64,000 nt of DNA from Flavobacterium franklandianum (GCF_007097365.1 NZ_VJZR01000007.1:95930-159929), one strand, 5' to 3'. Positions 1-8,724 are shown, counted from the stretch's first letter. Notes: generated by a model not told the origin, from the sequence alone. Made by a program: numbers and translations.

Positions 1-192
1 ATGAATTATTTATACTAAATACTTTTCTAAATCCTAATAGACTTCTGTTAGTAGGGACAAATTCCCCTCTTGAGAGGGATTAGGGTTGTGTGATTTATGA
101 ATTATTTATGCTAAATACTTTTCTAAATCCTAATAGACTTCTGTTAGTAGGGACAAATTCCCCTCTTGAGAGTAGCTAGGGGTGTGTAAAAT
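1..192 (+). repeat. Two tandem copies of a ~96-bp interspersed repeat
   Basis: Units 1-96 and 97-192 are nearly identical. Each starts ATGAATTATTTAT, runs through an AT-rich section with AAATCCTAATAGACTTCTG, and ends in a palindromic tip (CCCCTCTTGAGAGGGG-like) followed by TAGGGGTGTGT. More copies lie at 640-1205 and 5920-6645. The array abuts the DUF559 gene at 219, whose 3' end contains the same tip inverted, so repeat and gene look like one unit. Confidence 0.85.
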
Positions 193-218
193 TATTGAAA
201 CTTAAAAATAGAGTTATA

Positions 219-626
219 ATGGTAAAAAGAAAAATCATACCCTATAATCCGAAACTCAAAGAATATGCCAGACAACTCCGAAATGATTCAACAAAAACCG
301 AGATATTCCTTTGGTTAAAATTGAAAGGAAAACAAATGTATGGCTATGATTTTCACCGTCAAAAACCGATTGATAATTATATTTTAGATTTCTTTTGTTA
401 TGAATTGATGTTAGGAATTGAAGTGGATGGTTTTTCACATGAGTTTTTAGAAGTATATAATAAAGACACTATAAAAGAAAAAAAAATGAATGTATTGGGG
501 ATTAATGTTTTACGGTTTAGTGATGAACAGGTATTGAAAGATATGGAGAATGTGATACGAGTTATTGAGAATTATATTTTTGAATACGAAAAACACACCC
601 CCAACCCCTCTCAAGAGGGGAGTTAG
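219..626 (+). CDS. DUF559 domain endonuclease-like protein, copy 1
   Basis: A 135-residue protein of the DUF559 family, which has a PD-(D/E)XK nuclease fold related to Vsr mismatch endonucleases. The core is visible: a basic helical N-terminus (RQLRNDSTKTEIFLW), then DFHRQKPI, ILDFFC with the metal-binding Asp at about residue 58, and GIEVDGFSH with the Glu and Asp of the active site near 70. I chose ATG 219 over the upstream TTG 195 because the second copy at 6031 has the same 135-residue length from its ATG. The last 11 residues (HTPNPSQEGS region) are encoded by the inverted repeat tip, so the repeat supplies the C-terminus and stop. The two copies differ at many silent positions while the protein stays conserved, which suggests selection. 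The substrate is unknown; a role in moving the repeats is inference. Confidence 0.8.
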   Translation: MVKRKIIPYNPKLKEYARQLRNDSTKTEIFLWLKLKGKQMYGYDFHRQKPIDNYILDFFCYELMLGIEVDGFSHEFLEVYNKDTIKEKKMNVLGINVLRFSDEQVLKDMENVIRVIENYIFEYEKHTPNPSQEGS

Positions 627-637
627 GAGTGCAAATA

Positions 638-1205
638 ATTGTGAATTATTTATTTGAATATTTTTTCTAAATTCAAACAGTTTTTCTGTTTTTAGGATTG
701 AATTCCCCTCTTGAGAGGGGCTAGGGGTATGTAAAATAGATTTATGAATTATTTATTAAATATATTTTCCAAATCCTAATAGCCTTCTGTTTACAGGGTT
801 GAATTTTACTCTCAAGAAGGGAGTTAGGAGTGCAAATAATTGTGAATTATTTATTTGAATATTTTTTCTAAATTCAAACAGTTTTTCTGTTTGCTGGGTT
901 GAATTCCCCTCTTGAGAGGGGCTAGGGGTGTGTAAAATATTTAATTACTTAATAAAGAACTTTAATATTCAACAGCTCAAATACAGATATAAACTGTAGT
1001 TAGAGGAGTTAAGCGTGTATAGATTTATGAATTATTTGTTTGAATATTTTTTCCAAATCCTAATAGCCTTCTTTTTGCAGGGTTAAATTCCCCTCTTGAG
1101 AGGGGCTAGGGGTGTGTAGATATGTAAAACTTAATAAAAAACCTTTAATATTAAATGACTCCAAAACAAATATAAACTGGATTTATAGGGGTTAGGGGTG
1201 TGTAA
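638..1205 (+). repeat. Array of four or more degenerate ~96-bp repeat copies
   Basis: This fills most of the 750-bp gap before the polysaccharide cluster. Copies start near 642, 743, 842 and 1026. Each has GAATTATTT, a run resembling TTTTTTCCAAATCCTAATAG, a TTCTGTTTGCAGGGTTGAATT stretch and the palindromic tip with GGGGTGTGT. The copy at 743-835 ends in the opposite tip form (GGGAGTTAGGAGTGCAAATAA), the same form that follows each DUF559 gene. I see no coding potential in the gap. Confidence 0.8.
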
Positions 1206-1334
1206 TTTATTAAAACTAATTAATAGATCTATTTAATTTCTCTTTTTAATTCCAAGATTTTAAGATCCTAAATTAAATATAAACCGGAATTTAAAAAGTG
1301 CGTGTAAACTCCGGAATCTTAAACATAATTTTAG

Positions 1335-1342
1335 CATCTTTG
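1335..1342 (+). promoter_or_regulatory. Possible -7 element for the polysaccharide cluster
   Basis: CATCTTTG, followed by C, resembles the Bacteroidota -7 consensus TAnnTTTG and lies 35 bp before the ATG at 1377. No good TTG is seen at the -33 distance, so the call is weak. Confidence 0.35.
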
Positions 1343-1376
1343 CACCTATCGAGAAAATGAACATCAATGTTTCAAA

Positions 1377-2498
1377 ATGAAAAAAATCCTATTCTTAACC
1401 GGAACTCGTGCCGATTTTAGTAAAATTAAATCTCTGATTCAAATTCTTGAAAAACAATCTGGATTTGAAGTTTTTGTTTTTGTAACCGGTATGCACCTTC
1501 AGGAAGAGTATGGTTATACGTTGATAGAAATCAAAAGATGTCAGTTCAAGAACGTGCATACTTTTGAAAATCATACCCACGAAACTACGATGGATTTGAC
1601 TTTGGCCAAAACCATTGAAGGACTATCTGCTTATGTAAAGACTATCAGTCCTGACATGATACTGGTGCATGGAGATAGAGTAGAGACCTTGGCGGGAGCA
1701 ATAGTAGGATCTTTGAACAATATTTTAGTGGCTCATATTGAAGGCGGAGAAGTTTCAGGAACCGTTGACGAATTGATTCGGCATAGTGTGAGCAAGTTGA
1801 GTCACATTCATTTTGTTTCGAATGCTGATGCCGCCAAACGCTTGAAACAAATGGGAGAAATTAAATCTTCTATTTTCACTATTGGTTCACCCGATATTGA
1901 CATTATGTTTTCTGCAGTATTGCCAAGTTTGGAAATCGTTAAGGAGTATTATCAAATTCCCTTTGAGTCTTTTGCTATTGTTATGTTTCATCCCGTAACG
2001 ACCGAAGCCGCAGCCATGCAACAGTATGCCGATGATTTTGTGGGGGCTTTGCTAGCGGATACACATAATTATGTGGTGATTTATCCCAACAATGATTTGG
2101 GAAGTCAATACATTATCGAAGGCTACAAAAAACTGAAAGAGAACTCTCGTTTCCGAGTTTTTCCTTCGTTGAGGTTCGAATATTTTTTGACTTTGTTGCA
2201 ACACAGCCAATTTATTATTGGCAACAGCAGTGCCGGGATTCGGGAAGCTCCTTATTATGGAATTCCTATTATCAATATTGGGACAAGACAACAAAATAGA
2301 GCAGTACATGCAGAAATTGTAAATGTAGATTATAGTATCAAAAGCATAGAAATTGCTTTAAAAAAAATTGACCAGCATCAAGTACAAAAAACAAAAGCCG
2401 ATTTTGGACAAGGAAATAGCGCCCAATTGTTTTTAGAAACTATCAAAAATGAGGATATTTGGAGAATAAATCACCAAAAACAATTTCGAGACCGATAA
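1377..2498 (+). CDS. neuC: UDP-N-acetylglucosamine 2-epimerase (hydrolyzing), NeuC-like
   Basis: This 373-residue GT-B-fold enzyme matches the hydrolyzing UDP-GlcNAc 2-epimerase family, which makes ManNAc (or a diacetamido analogue) from the UDP sugar in sialic or legionaminic acid pathways. Visible marks are GTRADFSKI at the N-terminus, VHGDRVET near residue 98, the HIEGGEVSGTVDE stretch near 120, and the UDP-binding GNSSAGIREA near 283. Length is normal. It is the first gene of the plus-strand polysaccharide cluster. NeuB and NeuA partners are not in the window, though they could lie beyond the left edge, so the exact product sugar is undecided. Confidence 0.85.
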   Translation: MKKILFLTGTRADFSKIKSLIQILEKQSGFEVFVFVTGMHLQEEYGYTLIEIKRCQFKNVHTFENHTHETTMDLTLAKTIEGLSAYVKTISPDMILVHGDRVETLAGAIVGSLNNILVAHIEGGEVSGTVDELIRHSVSKLSHIHFVSNADAAKRLKQMGEIKSSIFTIGSPDIDIMFSAVLPSLEIVKEYYQIPFESFAIVMFHPVTTEAAAMQQYADDFVGALLADTHNYVVIYPNNDLGSQYIIEGYKKLKENSRFRVFPSLRFEYFLTLLQHSQFIIGNSSAGIREAPYYGIPIINIGTRQQNRAVHAEIVNVDYSIKSIEIALKKIDQHQVQKTKADFGQGNSAQLFLETIKNEDIWRINHQKQFRDR

Positions 2499-2549
2499 AA
2501 AAATGTATTTAAAAGCATTTGTTTTTTCAAGAAAACAAGAATAAAAAAT

Positions 2550-3393
2550 ATGAATTCTAATATTGCAATTCTTACTACTGTAATCAATCACGAACTCTAT
2601 CAAAAGAGTTCCCAATTGTTTCCTCAAAACATTCAAAAATATGTTATAGATGGAACTAACGGTATGTTACGGTCTTGACAGTATTTTTTATATGATGAAA
2701 AAGTTGAAAGGCAAAGGTATTGAATGGTTAATAATGGCAGATGAAGATGTGTTGTTTGTAAATACAAAAAGTATTTTTTCTATAATTGAAGAAATGAAAT
2801 TGAATGACTATATGATAAGTGGAGTTAGGGATGGAGGGGTTATTCAAAATAGGCATAAAAGTCCTTATGTTATCAATACTTTTTTTTCTATAATCAATTT
2901 TAAAGAGCTAGAATTAATTTGGAATAAGCAAGAAGTTTTAAAAAATCATTATATTTTAGAAGATGAATTTGATGATGATTTAAAAAGTTTAAGTGGAAAT
3001 TATGAAACAGCAAGTTTGTATGAACTCTATTATTGTTTTTATTTTTGGTTGAGAAGAAAAGGGAAAAGGATTCTTTTTTTAAATGCCTCAACACCTTTTC
3101 TTGAAGACGGATTAACAACTTTGGTTAATGATACCAATGGAGGAGTATTGTTATACCACACTTGGTATGCACGTACTTATGGAATAAGCAAAACACATAC
3201 GGATAGAATTAACAAAATATTCGAATTACTGAATTTTGAAAACACAATTGAATCTAGGCCTATAGTTTTTAAACATAAAACTTTTTTTATAATCAAAAGT
3301 GCTAGAAAATTATACAAAAGAATACAAATGAGAATTCAAGTAATTCGAAATCAAAAGCTTAAAAAGTTCAGGATTAATATGATTAATAAATGA
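2550..3393 (+). pseudogene. GT-A-like glycosyltransferase interrupted by a +1 frameshift
   Basis: Reading from ATG 2550 gives MNSNIAILTTVINHE and continues to VIDGTNGM before a stop at 2676. The next frame carries the rest, from YGLDSIFYMM through WLIMADEDVLFVN (a DxD-like ADED sugar-nucleotide site) to the end at 3393. Removing one T at 2667-2668 (in ATGTTACGG) joins the two as NGMYGLDSIF without loss, so one inserted base breaks a ~280-residue protein. The stretch from ATG 2650 is probably not a natural start. The family is a poorly characterised surface-polysaccharide glycosyltransferase. A sequencing error is an alternative to true decay. The 3' end overlaps the next gene by 4 bp (ATGA). 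Confidence 0.7.
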
Positions 3394-4787
3394 AAAAACT
3401 AGGAATAGTAATTACAGATGGTGTTGGTTTTCGTAATTTTATTATGAGTGATTTCATTGCCGAAGCCACACAACAATTTGATACCGTAATCCTATATTCT
3501 GGCTTACCAATAAGTGCTTATGATACCATTTCTAAATCCAAAATAACCATTAAGGAGTTAGATGTTTATGTCGAATCTAAACCAGTTTGGTTTTTTAGGA
3601 AGTGGAAAGAAGTAGCCCATTTGCAAAAACATAAGACTTTTTATGGAATGAAAGATAATTTGCTTACAGGTTATCCTAAAAATAATTCAGCACGAGCAGT
3701 ATTAGTCAAGTTGATTTATTTTTTCACTCGTTTTACACATTCGGATAGCAGTATTTTATGGGCCGAAAAATTGCAGTTTTTGTTCTTTTCTAAAAATAAA
3801 ATTACCCAATCGTATTTGAAATTATTGAAAGAAGACCAACCTTCACATTTATTTTTTACACATCAAAGACCTCCTTTTTTAGCACCTTTTTTATATGCGG
3901 CCCAACAATTGAAAATACCTACCAGTACTTTTATTTTTAGCTGGGACAATCTGGCATCAAAAGGAAGAATGCTGGGAACTTTTGATTATTTCTTGGTGTG
4001 GAGTCATTTGATGCAATCGGAGTTGTTGTGTTTTTATCCAATGGTAAAAAAGGAAAAGGTAAAAATCGTGGGAACACCTCAATTTGAGCCTTATGTGATG
4101 CCCAAATACAAAACCACAGCCGAAGAGTTTTATGTAAAATTCGGTTTGGATGCTAATTTAAAAACGATATGTTACAGTTGTGCCGATGTTTCCATTGGTT
4201 CAAATGATCCCATTGTAATTCGAGCTATTGCCAATGCCATTAGAAATAATGCCATAAACAGCAAAGTGCAATTATTAGTTAGAACCTCACCAGCTGAAGA
4301 CGATTCGAGATTCAGAGCCATTCGAGAGGAATTTCCAGAGCTACTTTGGAATGTTCCCAAATGGATTTTGACCCGAGAAAATCACGCTGAAAGTTGGTCA
4401 CAACGAGTGCCATCGGAAGAGGATATAAAAGATTTACGTTCTTTATTAGAATATGTCGATTTGAATATTAATATGTGTTCGACGATGAGTTTGGATTTTA
4501 TGTTGTTTGACAAACCCGTAATCAATACCGTTTTTGGGAATCAGGATAATGGGTTGTATAATGACCAACGATTTTTGAATTTCGGTCATTTCAAAAAAGT
4601 GGTCAATAGTCAATCAGTGACGATAGCCAAAAATGAAACCGAACTGATAAACCAAATCAACGAAGCATTAAGCAATCCAAATCAAAGAACCCTAGAAAGA
4701 AAAGCAATGATTGATCTGCAAGTAAGTGAATCTTTAGAAGGCACAAGCAAACGAATCGCCACGACTTTATCCCAACTTAATGACTAA
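3390..4787 (+). CDS. GT-B-like surface carbohydrate biosynthesis protein
   Basis: A 465-residue soluble protein with no signal peptide. The fold looks like a GT-B or polyglycerol-phosphotransferase-type enzyme: an N-terminal Rossmann half with FFTHQRPPFLAPFLYAAQQ, the WDNLASKGRMLG stretch near residue 190, and a C-terminal half with LVRTSPAEDDSRF and NMCSTMSLDFMLFDKPVI, the usual nucleotide-sugar-binding half. I cannot name donor or acceptor. It overlaps the preceding and following genes by 4 and 8 bp, indicating translational coupling within the polysaccharide operon. Confidence 0.65.
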   Translation: MKKLGIVITDGVGFRNFIMSDFIAEATQQFDTVILYSGLPISAYDTISKSKITIKELDVYVESKPVWFFRKWKEVAHLQKHKTFYGMKDNLLTGYPKNNSARAVLVKLIYFFTRFTHSDSSILWAEKLQFLFFSKNKITQSYLKLLKEDQPSHLFFTHQRPPFLAPFLYAAQQLKIPTSTFIFSWDNLASKGRMLGTFDYFLVWSHLMQSELLCFYPMVKKEKVKIVGTPQFEPYVMPKYKTTAEEFYVKFGLDANLKTICYSCADVSIGSNDPIVIRAIANAIRNNAINSKVQLLVRTSPAEDDSRFRAIREEFPELLWNVPKWILTRENHAESWSQRVPSEEDIKDLRSLLEYVDLNINMCSTMSLDFMLFDKPVINTVFGNQDNGLYNDQRFLNFGHFKKVVNSQSVTIAKNETELINQINEALSNPNQRTLERKAMIDLQVSESLEGTSKRIATTLSQLND

Positions 4788-5853
4788 ACAAAAAAAAATA
4801 GCCATTGTTTGTAATTATGCTCTAAATCCCAACCGTATTGGCGGGATGGATCGGTTTTATGTGGCTTATGATAGGAAAGCAAAAACGTTGGGATATGAAA
4901 TTGACTGGTATTTTTTGAATTATGAATTTTTTGATTTCTATTCCGAACTAACCATTTTTAGTGCCAATAACCAAAATATGGAATCCTTTTTCTTGGAAAA
5001 AGTAAATCAAGAAAACCTACAATACGATACTTTAGTTACTCATTTCCTATCCTTGTGTACCTCTTTTTTCAAAAAGGCAAAAGCTAGGGGTATTCAACAA
5101 ACGATTGTTGTAGATCATAATCCAAGACCTTTGGAAGGATTTCCATTCTCCAAGATTTTAAAAAATAAAATAAAAGGAATTTTATATTCTCAATACATCG
5201 ACCAGTTCATTGGCGTTTCCGAATATACTCGAAAACACATTTTAAAGGATTACGGTTCTTTTTTGGACAAAAAAACCAGTGTGATTTATAACGGAATTGA
5301 TACTATGGTTTTTGTAAAAAGAGTGAATGAAAATACGAATAAATTTGTGGTATGTTCTCACTTACGCCCTTCCAAAGGGATTCAGGACTTGATAAAAGCA
5401 GTTGCTGTTTTGGAAGAAAATATAAAAAGCCAGATTCAAATTGATGTCTATGGCGAAGGGCCTTATGAAAATGAATTATTGGAAATGATTAAAGAAAATA
5501 ATTTGGAGAGAATCATTCATTTTAGAGGAGGTTCGTCCCAACTCAATGAATTGTTGTACAATTACCGATATTTGGTGCAACCCACTTATATGGAATGTTT
5601 CAGTCTTTCTATTTTGGAAAGCTTGGCGGCAAATGTACCTGTCATCACGACTACTGTTGGAGGGAATTTAGAAATTATTGAAAACAATACAAACGGATTT
5701 ATCTTTGAACCGAAAGACTATTTAGCTTTGTCGGAAATCTTGAAAAACATTGTTTTAGAAAATTTAAAAATTGACAATGATGTAAGCTTACAAATCGAAA
5801 AAGACTTCAATTTAGAGAAAATGGTCAACGAACACATACAGTTGTTAAATTGA
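4780..5853 (+). CDS. Glycosyltransferase family 4 protein
   Basis: A 357-residue GT-B retaining glycosyltransferase. The C-terminal half shows FVVCSHLRPSKGIQDLIKA, then DVYGEGPYENELLEMI, and the family signature MECFSLSILESLAANVPV with the EX7E glutamates that bind the donor. The N-terminal half has RIGGMDRFYVAYDRKAK, the acceptor-side glycine loop. Its start overlaps the previous gene by 8 bp. After its stop the operon is interrupted by a repeat/DUF559 unit of about 800 bp before the next glycosyltransferase. The sugar transferred is not predictable. Confidence 0.85.
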   Translation: MTKQKKIAIVCNYALNPNRIGGMDRFYVAYDRKAKTLGYEIDWYFLNYEFFDFYSELTIFSANNQNMESFFLEKVNQENLQYDTLVTHFLSLCTSFFKKAKARGIQQTIVVDHNPRPLEGFPFSKILKNKIKGILYSQYIDQFIGVSEYTRKHILKDYGSFLDKKTSVIYNGIDTMVFVKRVNENTNKFVVCSHLRPSKGIQDLIKAVAVLEENIKSQIQIDVYGEGPYENELLEMIKENNLERIIHFRGGSSQLNELLYNYRYLVQPTYMECFSLSILESLAANVPVITTTVGGNLEIIENNTNGFIFEPKDYLALSEILKNIVLENLKIDNDVSLQIEKDFNLEKMVNEHIQLLN

Positions 5854-5919
5854 AAACAAACATAAAAATACCCTCCAACACCTTTCAAGATGTGAGCTAA
5901 GAGTGCTAAATTAAGAATG

Positions 5920-6010
5920 TACAATAACGAATATTTCTTCAAACCTTAAATATCTTATGTTTGCAGGGACGAATTCCCCTCTTGAGAGGGGTTAGGGGTG
6001 TGTTATTTAT
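5920..6010 (+). repeat. Interspersed repeat copy upstream of DUF559 copy 2
   Basis: AT-rich body followed by GCAGGGACGAATTCCCCTC and the palindromic tip TTGAGAGGGGTTAGGGGTGTGT, the same unit as at 1-192. It sits in the 177-bp gap between two polysaccharide genes and immediately precedes the second DUF559 gene. Confidence 0.8.
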
Positions 6011-6030
6011 TAAAAGCGAAAAATCATTCT

Positions 6031-6438
6031 ATGACCAGAAGAAAAATTATACCCTACAATCCAAAACTAAAAGAATTGGCTCGCCAATTGCGGAATGATT
6101 CCACCAAAACGGAAATTTTTCTGTGGTTAAAATTGAAAGGAAAACAAATGTATGGTTATGATTTTCATCGTCAAAAACCCATTGATAATTATATTTTAGA
6201 TTTTTTTTGTTACGAATTAATGTTGGGAATAGAAGTTGACGGATATTCCCATCAATTTTTGGAAGTATATAATAAAGACGGGATAAAAGAAAAAAGAATG
6301 AATGATTTTGGAATTTCTATTTTGCGATTTAGTGATGATCAAGTATTAAATGATATGGAAAATGTACTTCGAGCGATTGAATTTTATATTTTTGAATACG
6401 AAAAACACACCCCCAACCCCTCTCAAGAGGGGAGTTAG
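6031..6438 (+). CDS. DUF559 domain endonuclease-like protein, copy 2
   Basis: A 135-residue paralogue of the protein at 219, about 87 percent identical by eye. It has the same ILDFFC / GIEVDGYSH catalytic core and the same C-terminus encoded by the inverted repeat tip (about 6408-6438). ATG 6031 is preferred to GTG 5998. Many third-position differences from copy 1 leave the protein unchanged, so both copies seem to have been under purifying selection after an old duplication or two separate insertions. The gene lies inside the polysaccharide operon, flanked on both sides by the same repeats, which supports insertion of the whole unit there. Biochemical role unknown. Confidence 0.8.
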   Translation: MTRRKIIPYNPKLKELARQLRNDSTKTEIFLWLKLKGKQMYGYDFHRQKPIDNYILDFFCYELMLGIEVDGYSHQFLEVYNKDGIKEKRMNDFGISILRFSDDQVLNDMENVLRAIEFYIFEYEKHTPNPSQEGS

Positions 6439-6645
6439 GAATGCAAATAATTATAAGGAGGTTAATGAAATAAATATCAAATTCTAATAGATTTTTTTTA
6501 GTAGATACGAGAATTCCCTCTCAAGAAGAGAGTTACGAATGCAAATAATTATAAGGAGAATAATGAATATATTCCAAATTCTAATAGATTTCCTTACAGT
6601 AGATACGAATTCCCCTCTCTAAAGGGTAGTGGTGTGTAAAACCCA
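6439..6645 (+). repeat. Degenerate repeat copies downstream of DUF559 copy 2
   Basis: Two decayed units, each starting ATGCAAATAATTATAAGGAG and containing TCTAATAGATTT and GTAGATACGA. The first ends in TCTCAAGAAGAGAGTTA, the second in CCCCTCTCTAAAGGGTAGTGG then TGTGTAAAAC. They fill the gap to the glycosyltransferase at 6670. Confidence 0.7.
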
Positions 6646-6669
6646 AATAAATAAAATAAGCATAAAATA

Positions 6670-7914
6670 ATGAAAATAGCCTTTCTAACCCCCGAATACC
6701 CGCACCCGAAAACAGGAAGTTCTGGTGGGATTGGCACGAGCATCAAGAACTTGGCTATCGGACTTTTGGCAGAAGGTTGTTCGGTACGGGTTTTAGTTTA
6801 TGGTCAAAAAGAGGAGGGGGGTTTCGAGGATAACGGCATTGTGATTCAGCAAATCAAGAACTTGAAAATCAAAGGATTGTCTTGGTGGTTGACTCGAAAA
6901 AAGTTGGAACGCATTATCAATCAATTGTATGCCAATAATGAAATTGATGTGGTCGAAGCTCCAGATTGGACCGGAATTACTTCCTTTATTCAACCTAAAA
7001 AATGTCCAATAGTAATAAGATTGAACGGCTCCGATACTTATTTTTGTCATTTGGATAATCGTCCTGTGAAATGGATAAATAAATTCCACGAAAAAAGAGC
7101 GCTTCAAAAAGCAGATGCTTTATTATCCGTTAGCCAATTCACCGCCGATCTGACTAATGAAGTTTTTGGATTGCAAAAGCATTTTACTATAATCCCCAAT
7201 TCTATAGATATTGGTTTATTCAATAGCAATAGCAATAGTAATGAGAATGTCAATCACAATATCAATGCGAAAAATAGTAAAAATGAGCAAAAAAATTTAA
7301 GTGTTCCAAGCTCCCCTCTCCTTTGGAGAGGGGTTGGGGGTGAGGATACTATTCTTTATTTTGGAAGTTTAATCCGAAAAAAAGGCTTGCTGGAATTGCC
7401 TTTGATATTCAATATAGTAGTTCAAAAAAATCCTGAAACCAAACTTATTTTGATAGGCAAAGATGTGCCTGATATTGTTTCTGGAAATCCATCGACTTGG
7501 CAAATGATGCAGCAATTATTTACGAACGAAGCTTTACAAAACGTAAGTTACTTAGGAAGTGTTCCGTATCAAGAGATAAAATCACACATAAAAACGGCTG
7601 GAGTTTGTGTTTTTCCTACATTTGCGGAGGCTTTGCCTGTTTCTTGGATTGAGGCAATGGCATTGCAAAAACCCATTGTGGCTTCCAATATTGGTTGGGC
7701 TAAAGAAGTGATTGAAGATGGAGTAGAAGGCTTTTTAGTGCATCCCAAAGAGCATAAAAAATATGCAGAACGAATTTTGGAACTGCTTGAAAATCCGAAA
7801 TTACAGTCAGCATTTGGTGTCGCCGCCAGAAAAAAGGTAATTCTTAAATTTAGTAATGAAACAGTAGCAAGACAAAGTTTGTCGTTTTATAAGAAATGCA
7901 TAGCATCAAAATGA
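6670..7914 (+). CDS. Glycosyltransferase family 4 protein with repeat-derived insert
   Basis: A 414-residue GT4 enzyme. It begins MKIAFLTPEYPHPKTGSSGG with the N-terminal glycine loop, then VVEAPDWTG, RLNGSDTYFCH, and SVSQFTADLTNEVFG at the hinge. The donor-binding half has ILYFGSLIRKKGLLELP, LIGKDVPD and the signature FAEALPVSWIEAMALQKPIV. Between the two halves (residues ~189-230) is a low-complexity Asn-rich stretch followed by SSPLLWRGVGGED, which is encoded by an interspersed palindrome (7309-7345) read in frame. The insert falls in the interdomain linker, where it could be tolerated, so the enzyme may still work. It overlaps the next gene by 4 bp. Confidence 0.85.
   Translation: MKIAFLTPEYPHPKTGSSGGIGTSIKNLAIGLLAEGCSVRVLVYGQKEEGGFEDNGIVIQQIKNLKIKGLSWWLTRKKLERIINQLYANNEIDVVEAPDWTGITSFIQPKKCPIVIRLNGSDTYFCHLDNRPVKWINKFHEKRALQKADALLSVSQFTADLTNEVFGLQKHFTIIPNSIDIGLFNSNSNSNENVNHNINAKNSKNEQKNLSVPSSPLLWRGVGGEDTILYFGSLIRKKGLLELPLIFNIVVQKNPETKLILIGKDVPDIVSGNPSTWQMMQQLFTNEALQNVSYLGSVPYQEIKSHIKTAGVCVFPTFAEALPVSWIEAMALQKPIVASNIGWAKEVIEDGVEGFLVHPKEHKKYAERILELLENPKLQSAFGVAARKKVILKFSNETVARQSLSFYKKCIASK
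7309..7345 (+). repeat. Palindromic repeat inserted in frame within a glycosyltransferase
   Basis: CTCCCCTCTCCTTTGGAGAG followed by GGGTTGGGGGTGAGG is a common Bacteroidota interspersed palindrome. Here it is translated as SPLLWRGVGGE in the linker of the GT4 protein without breaking the frame. Confidence 0.8.
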
Positions 7915-8720
7915 AGAAAAAAATAAAAAAAATAATAAGTGCACTTTTCCCCAATGGAGGAATAAAAGAGCAAATCAAGTTGGTGTATTACAGTATCAAT
8001 AAACCCAAAAATACTTCATATCAGTTAGTTATAAACAGCGAAAACAAAATAGTTTTCAAGACTGTTTTTAAGGAAGTTTCTTTAATAACCAATGAAGCCT
8101 TGTATTTTATCGTTCCCGATTTTAATTACTACCAACATTTTTATAAAGTACAACCTAATAATGTGGTTTTGGATGCAGGAGCCAATTGCGGGCATTTGTC
8201 CATTTTCTTTTCTAAATTGGTGGGGAAAAACGGAATTGTTTATGCTTTTGAACCTGATACATTTAATATTAAAAGAATAAATAGCAACAAGCAACTGAAT
8301 AACGACCTTTTGGATAACATTAGAATTGAAGAGTTGTTGTTGTGGAATGAAAACAAATTAGTTGATTTTTATGAAGCGGGAACAGTAGGTTCCTCGGCTG
8401 TCTGGATTCCAGATACTGATAAATGTGTCAAAAAAGAAGCCGTACGAATTGATCATTGGGTAACGAAAAACAATATTAAAAAATTAGATTTCATAAAAAT
8501 GGATATTGAAGGAGCCGAAATAGAAGCTTTGGACGGATGCGTACAAACCATCGAAAATCTGAAACCTAATTTTGCCATTGCCTCGTATCATATTGTAGAA
8601 GGAGCGGCAACGTACATTAAAGTGGAAGAATTTTTTAAGAAAATGAACTATCCATACAAAACAGTACGATTCCGAAAGAATGAAATCATCACTTTTGCAG
8701 GAGCATCTGTAAATCAATAA
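7911..8720 (+). CDS. FkbM family methyltransferase
   Basis: A 269-residue SAM-dependent methyltransferase of the FkbM family, which O-methylates sugars in surface polysaccharides. Motif I is VVLDAGANCGHLSIFFSKL (residues ~85-105). AFEPDTFNIKRI follows as motif II, and KLDFIKMDIEGAEIEAL near residue 200 is the FkbM-specific acidic motif. Start ATG 7911 overlaps the upstream stop (ATGA); an in-frame ATG at 7896 would add five residues. It lies in the polysaccharide operon, consistent with decoration of the repeat unit. Confidence 0.85.
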   Translation: MKKKIKKIISALFPNGGIKEQIKLVYYSINKPKNTSYQLVINSENKIVFKTVFKEVSLITNEALYFIVPDFNYYQHFYKVQPNNVVLDAGANCGHLSIFFSKLVGKNGIVYAFEPDTFNIKRINSNKQLNNDLLDNIRIEELLLWNENKLVDFYEAGTVGSSAVWIPDTDKCVKKEAVRIDHWVTKNNIKKLDFIKMDIEGAEIEALDGCVQTIENLKPNFAIASYHIVEGAATYIKVEEFFKKMNYPYKTVRFRKNEIITFAGASVNQ

Positions 8721-8724
8721 AGCT

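Noticed and set aside
1..1205. Short palindromes as a CRISPR array
   Set aside because: Copies are unevenly spaced, vary in orientation and include long shared flanks; they are interspersed repeats.
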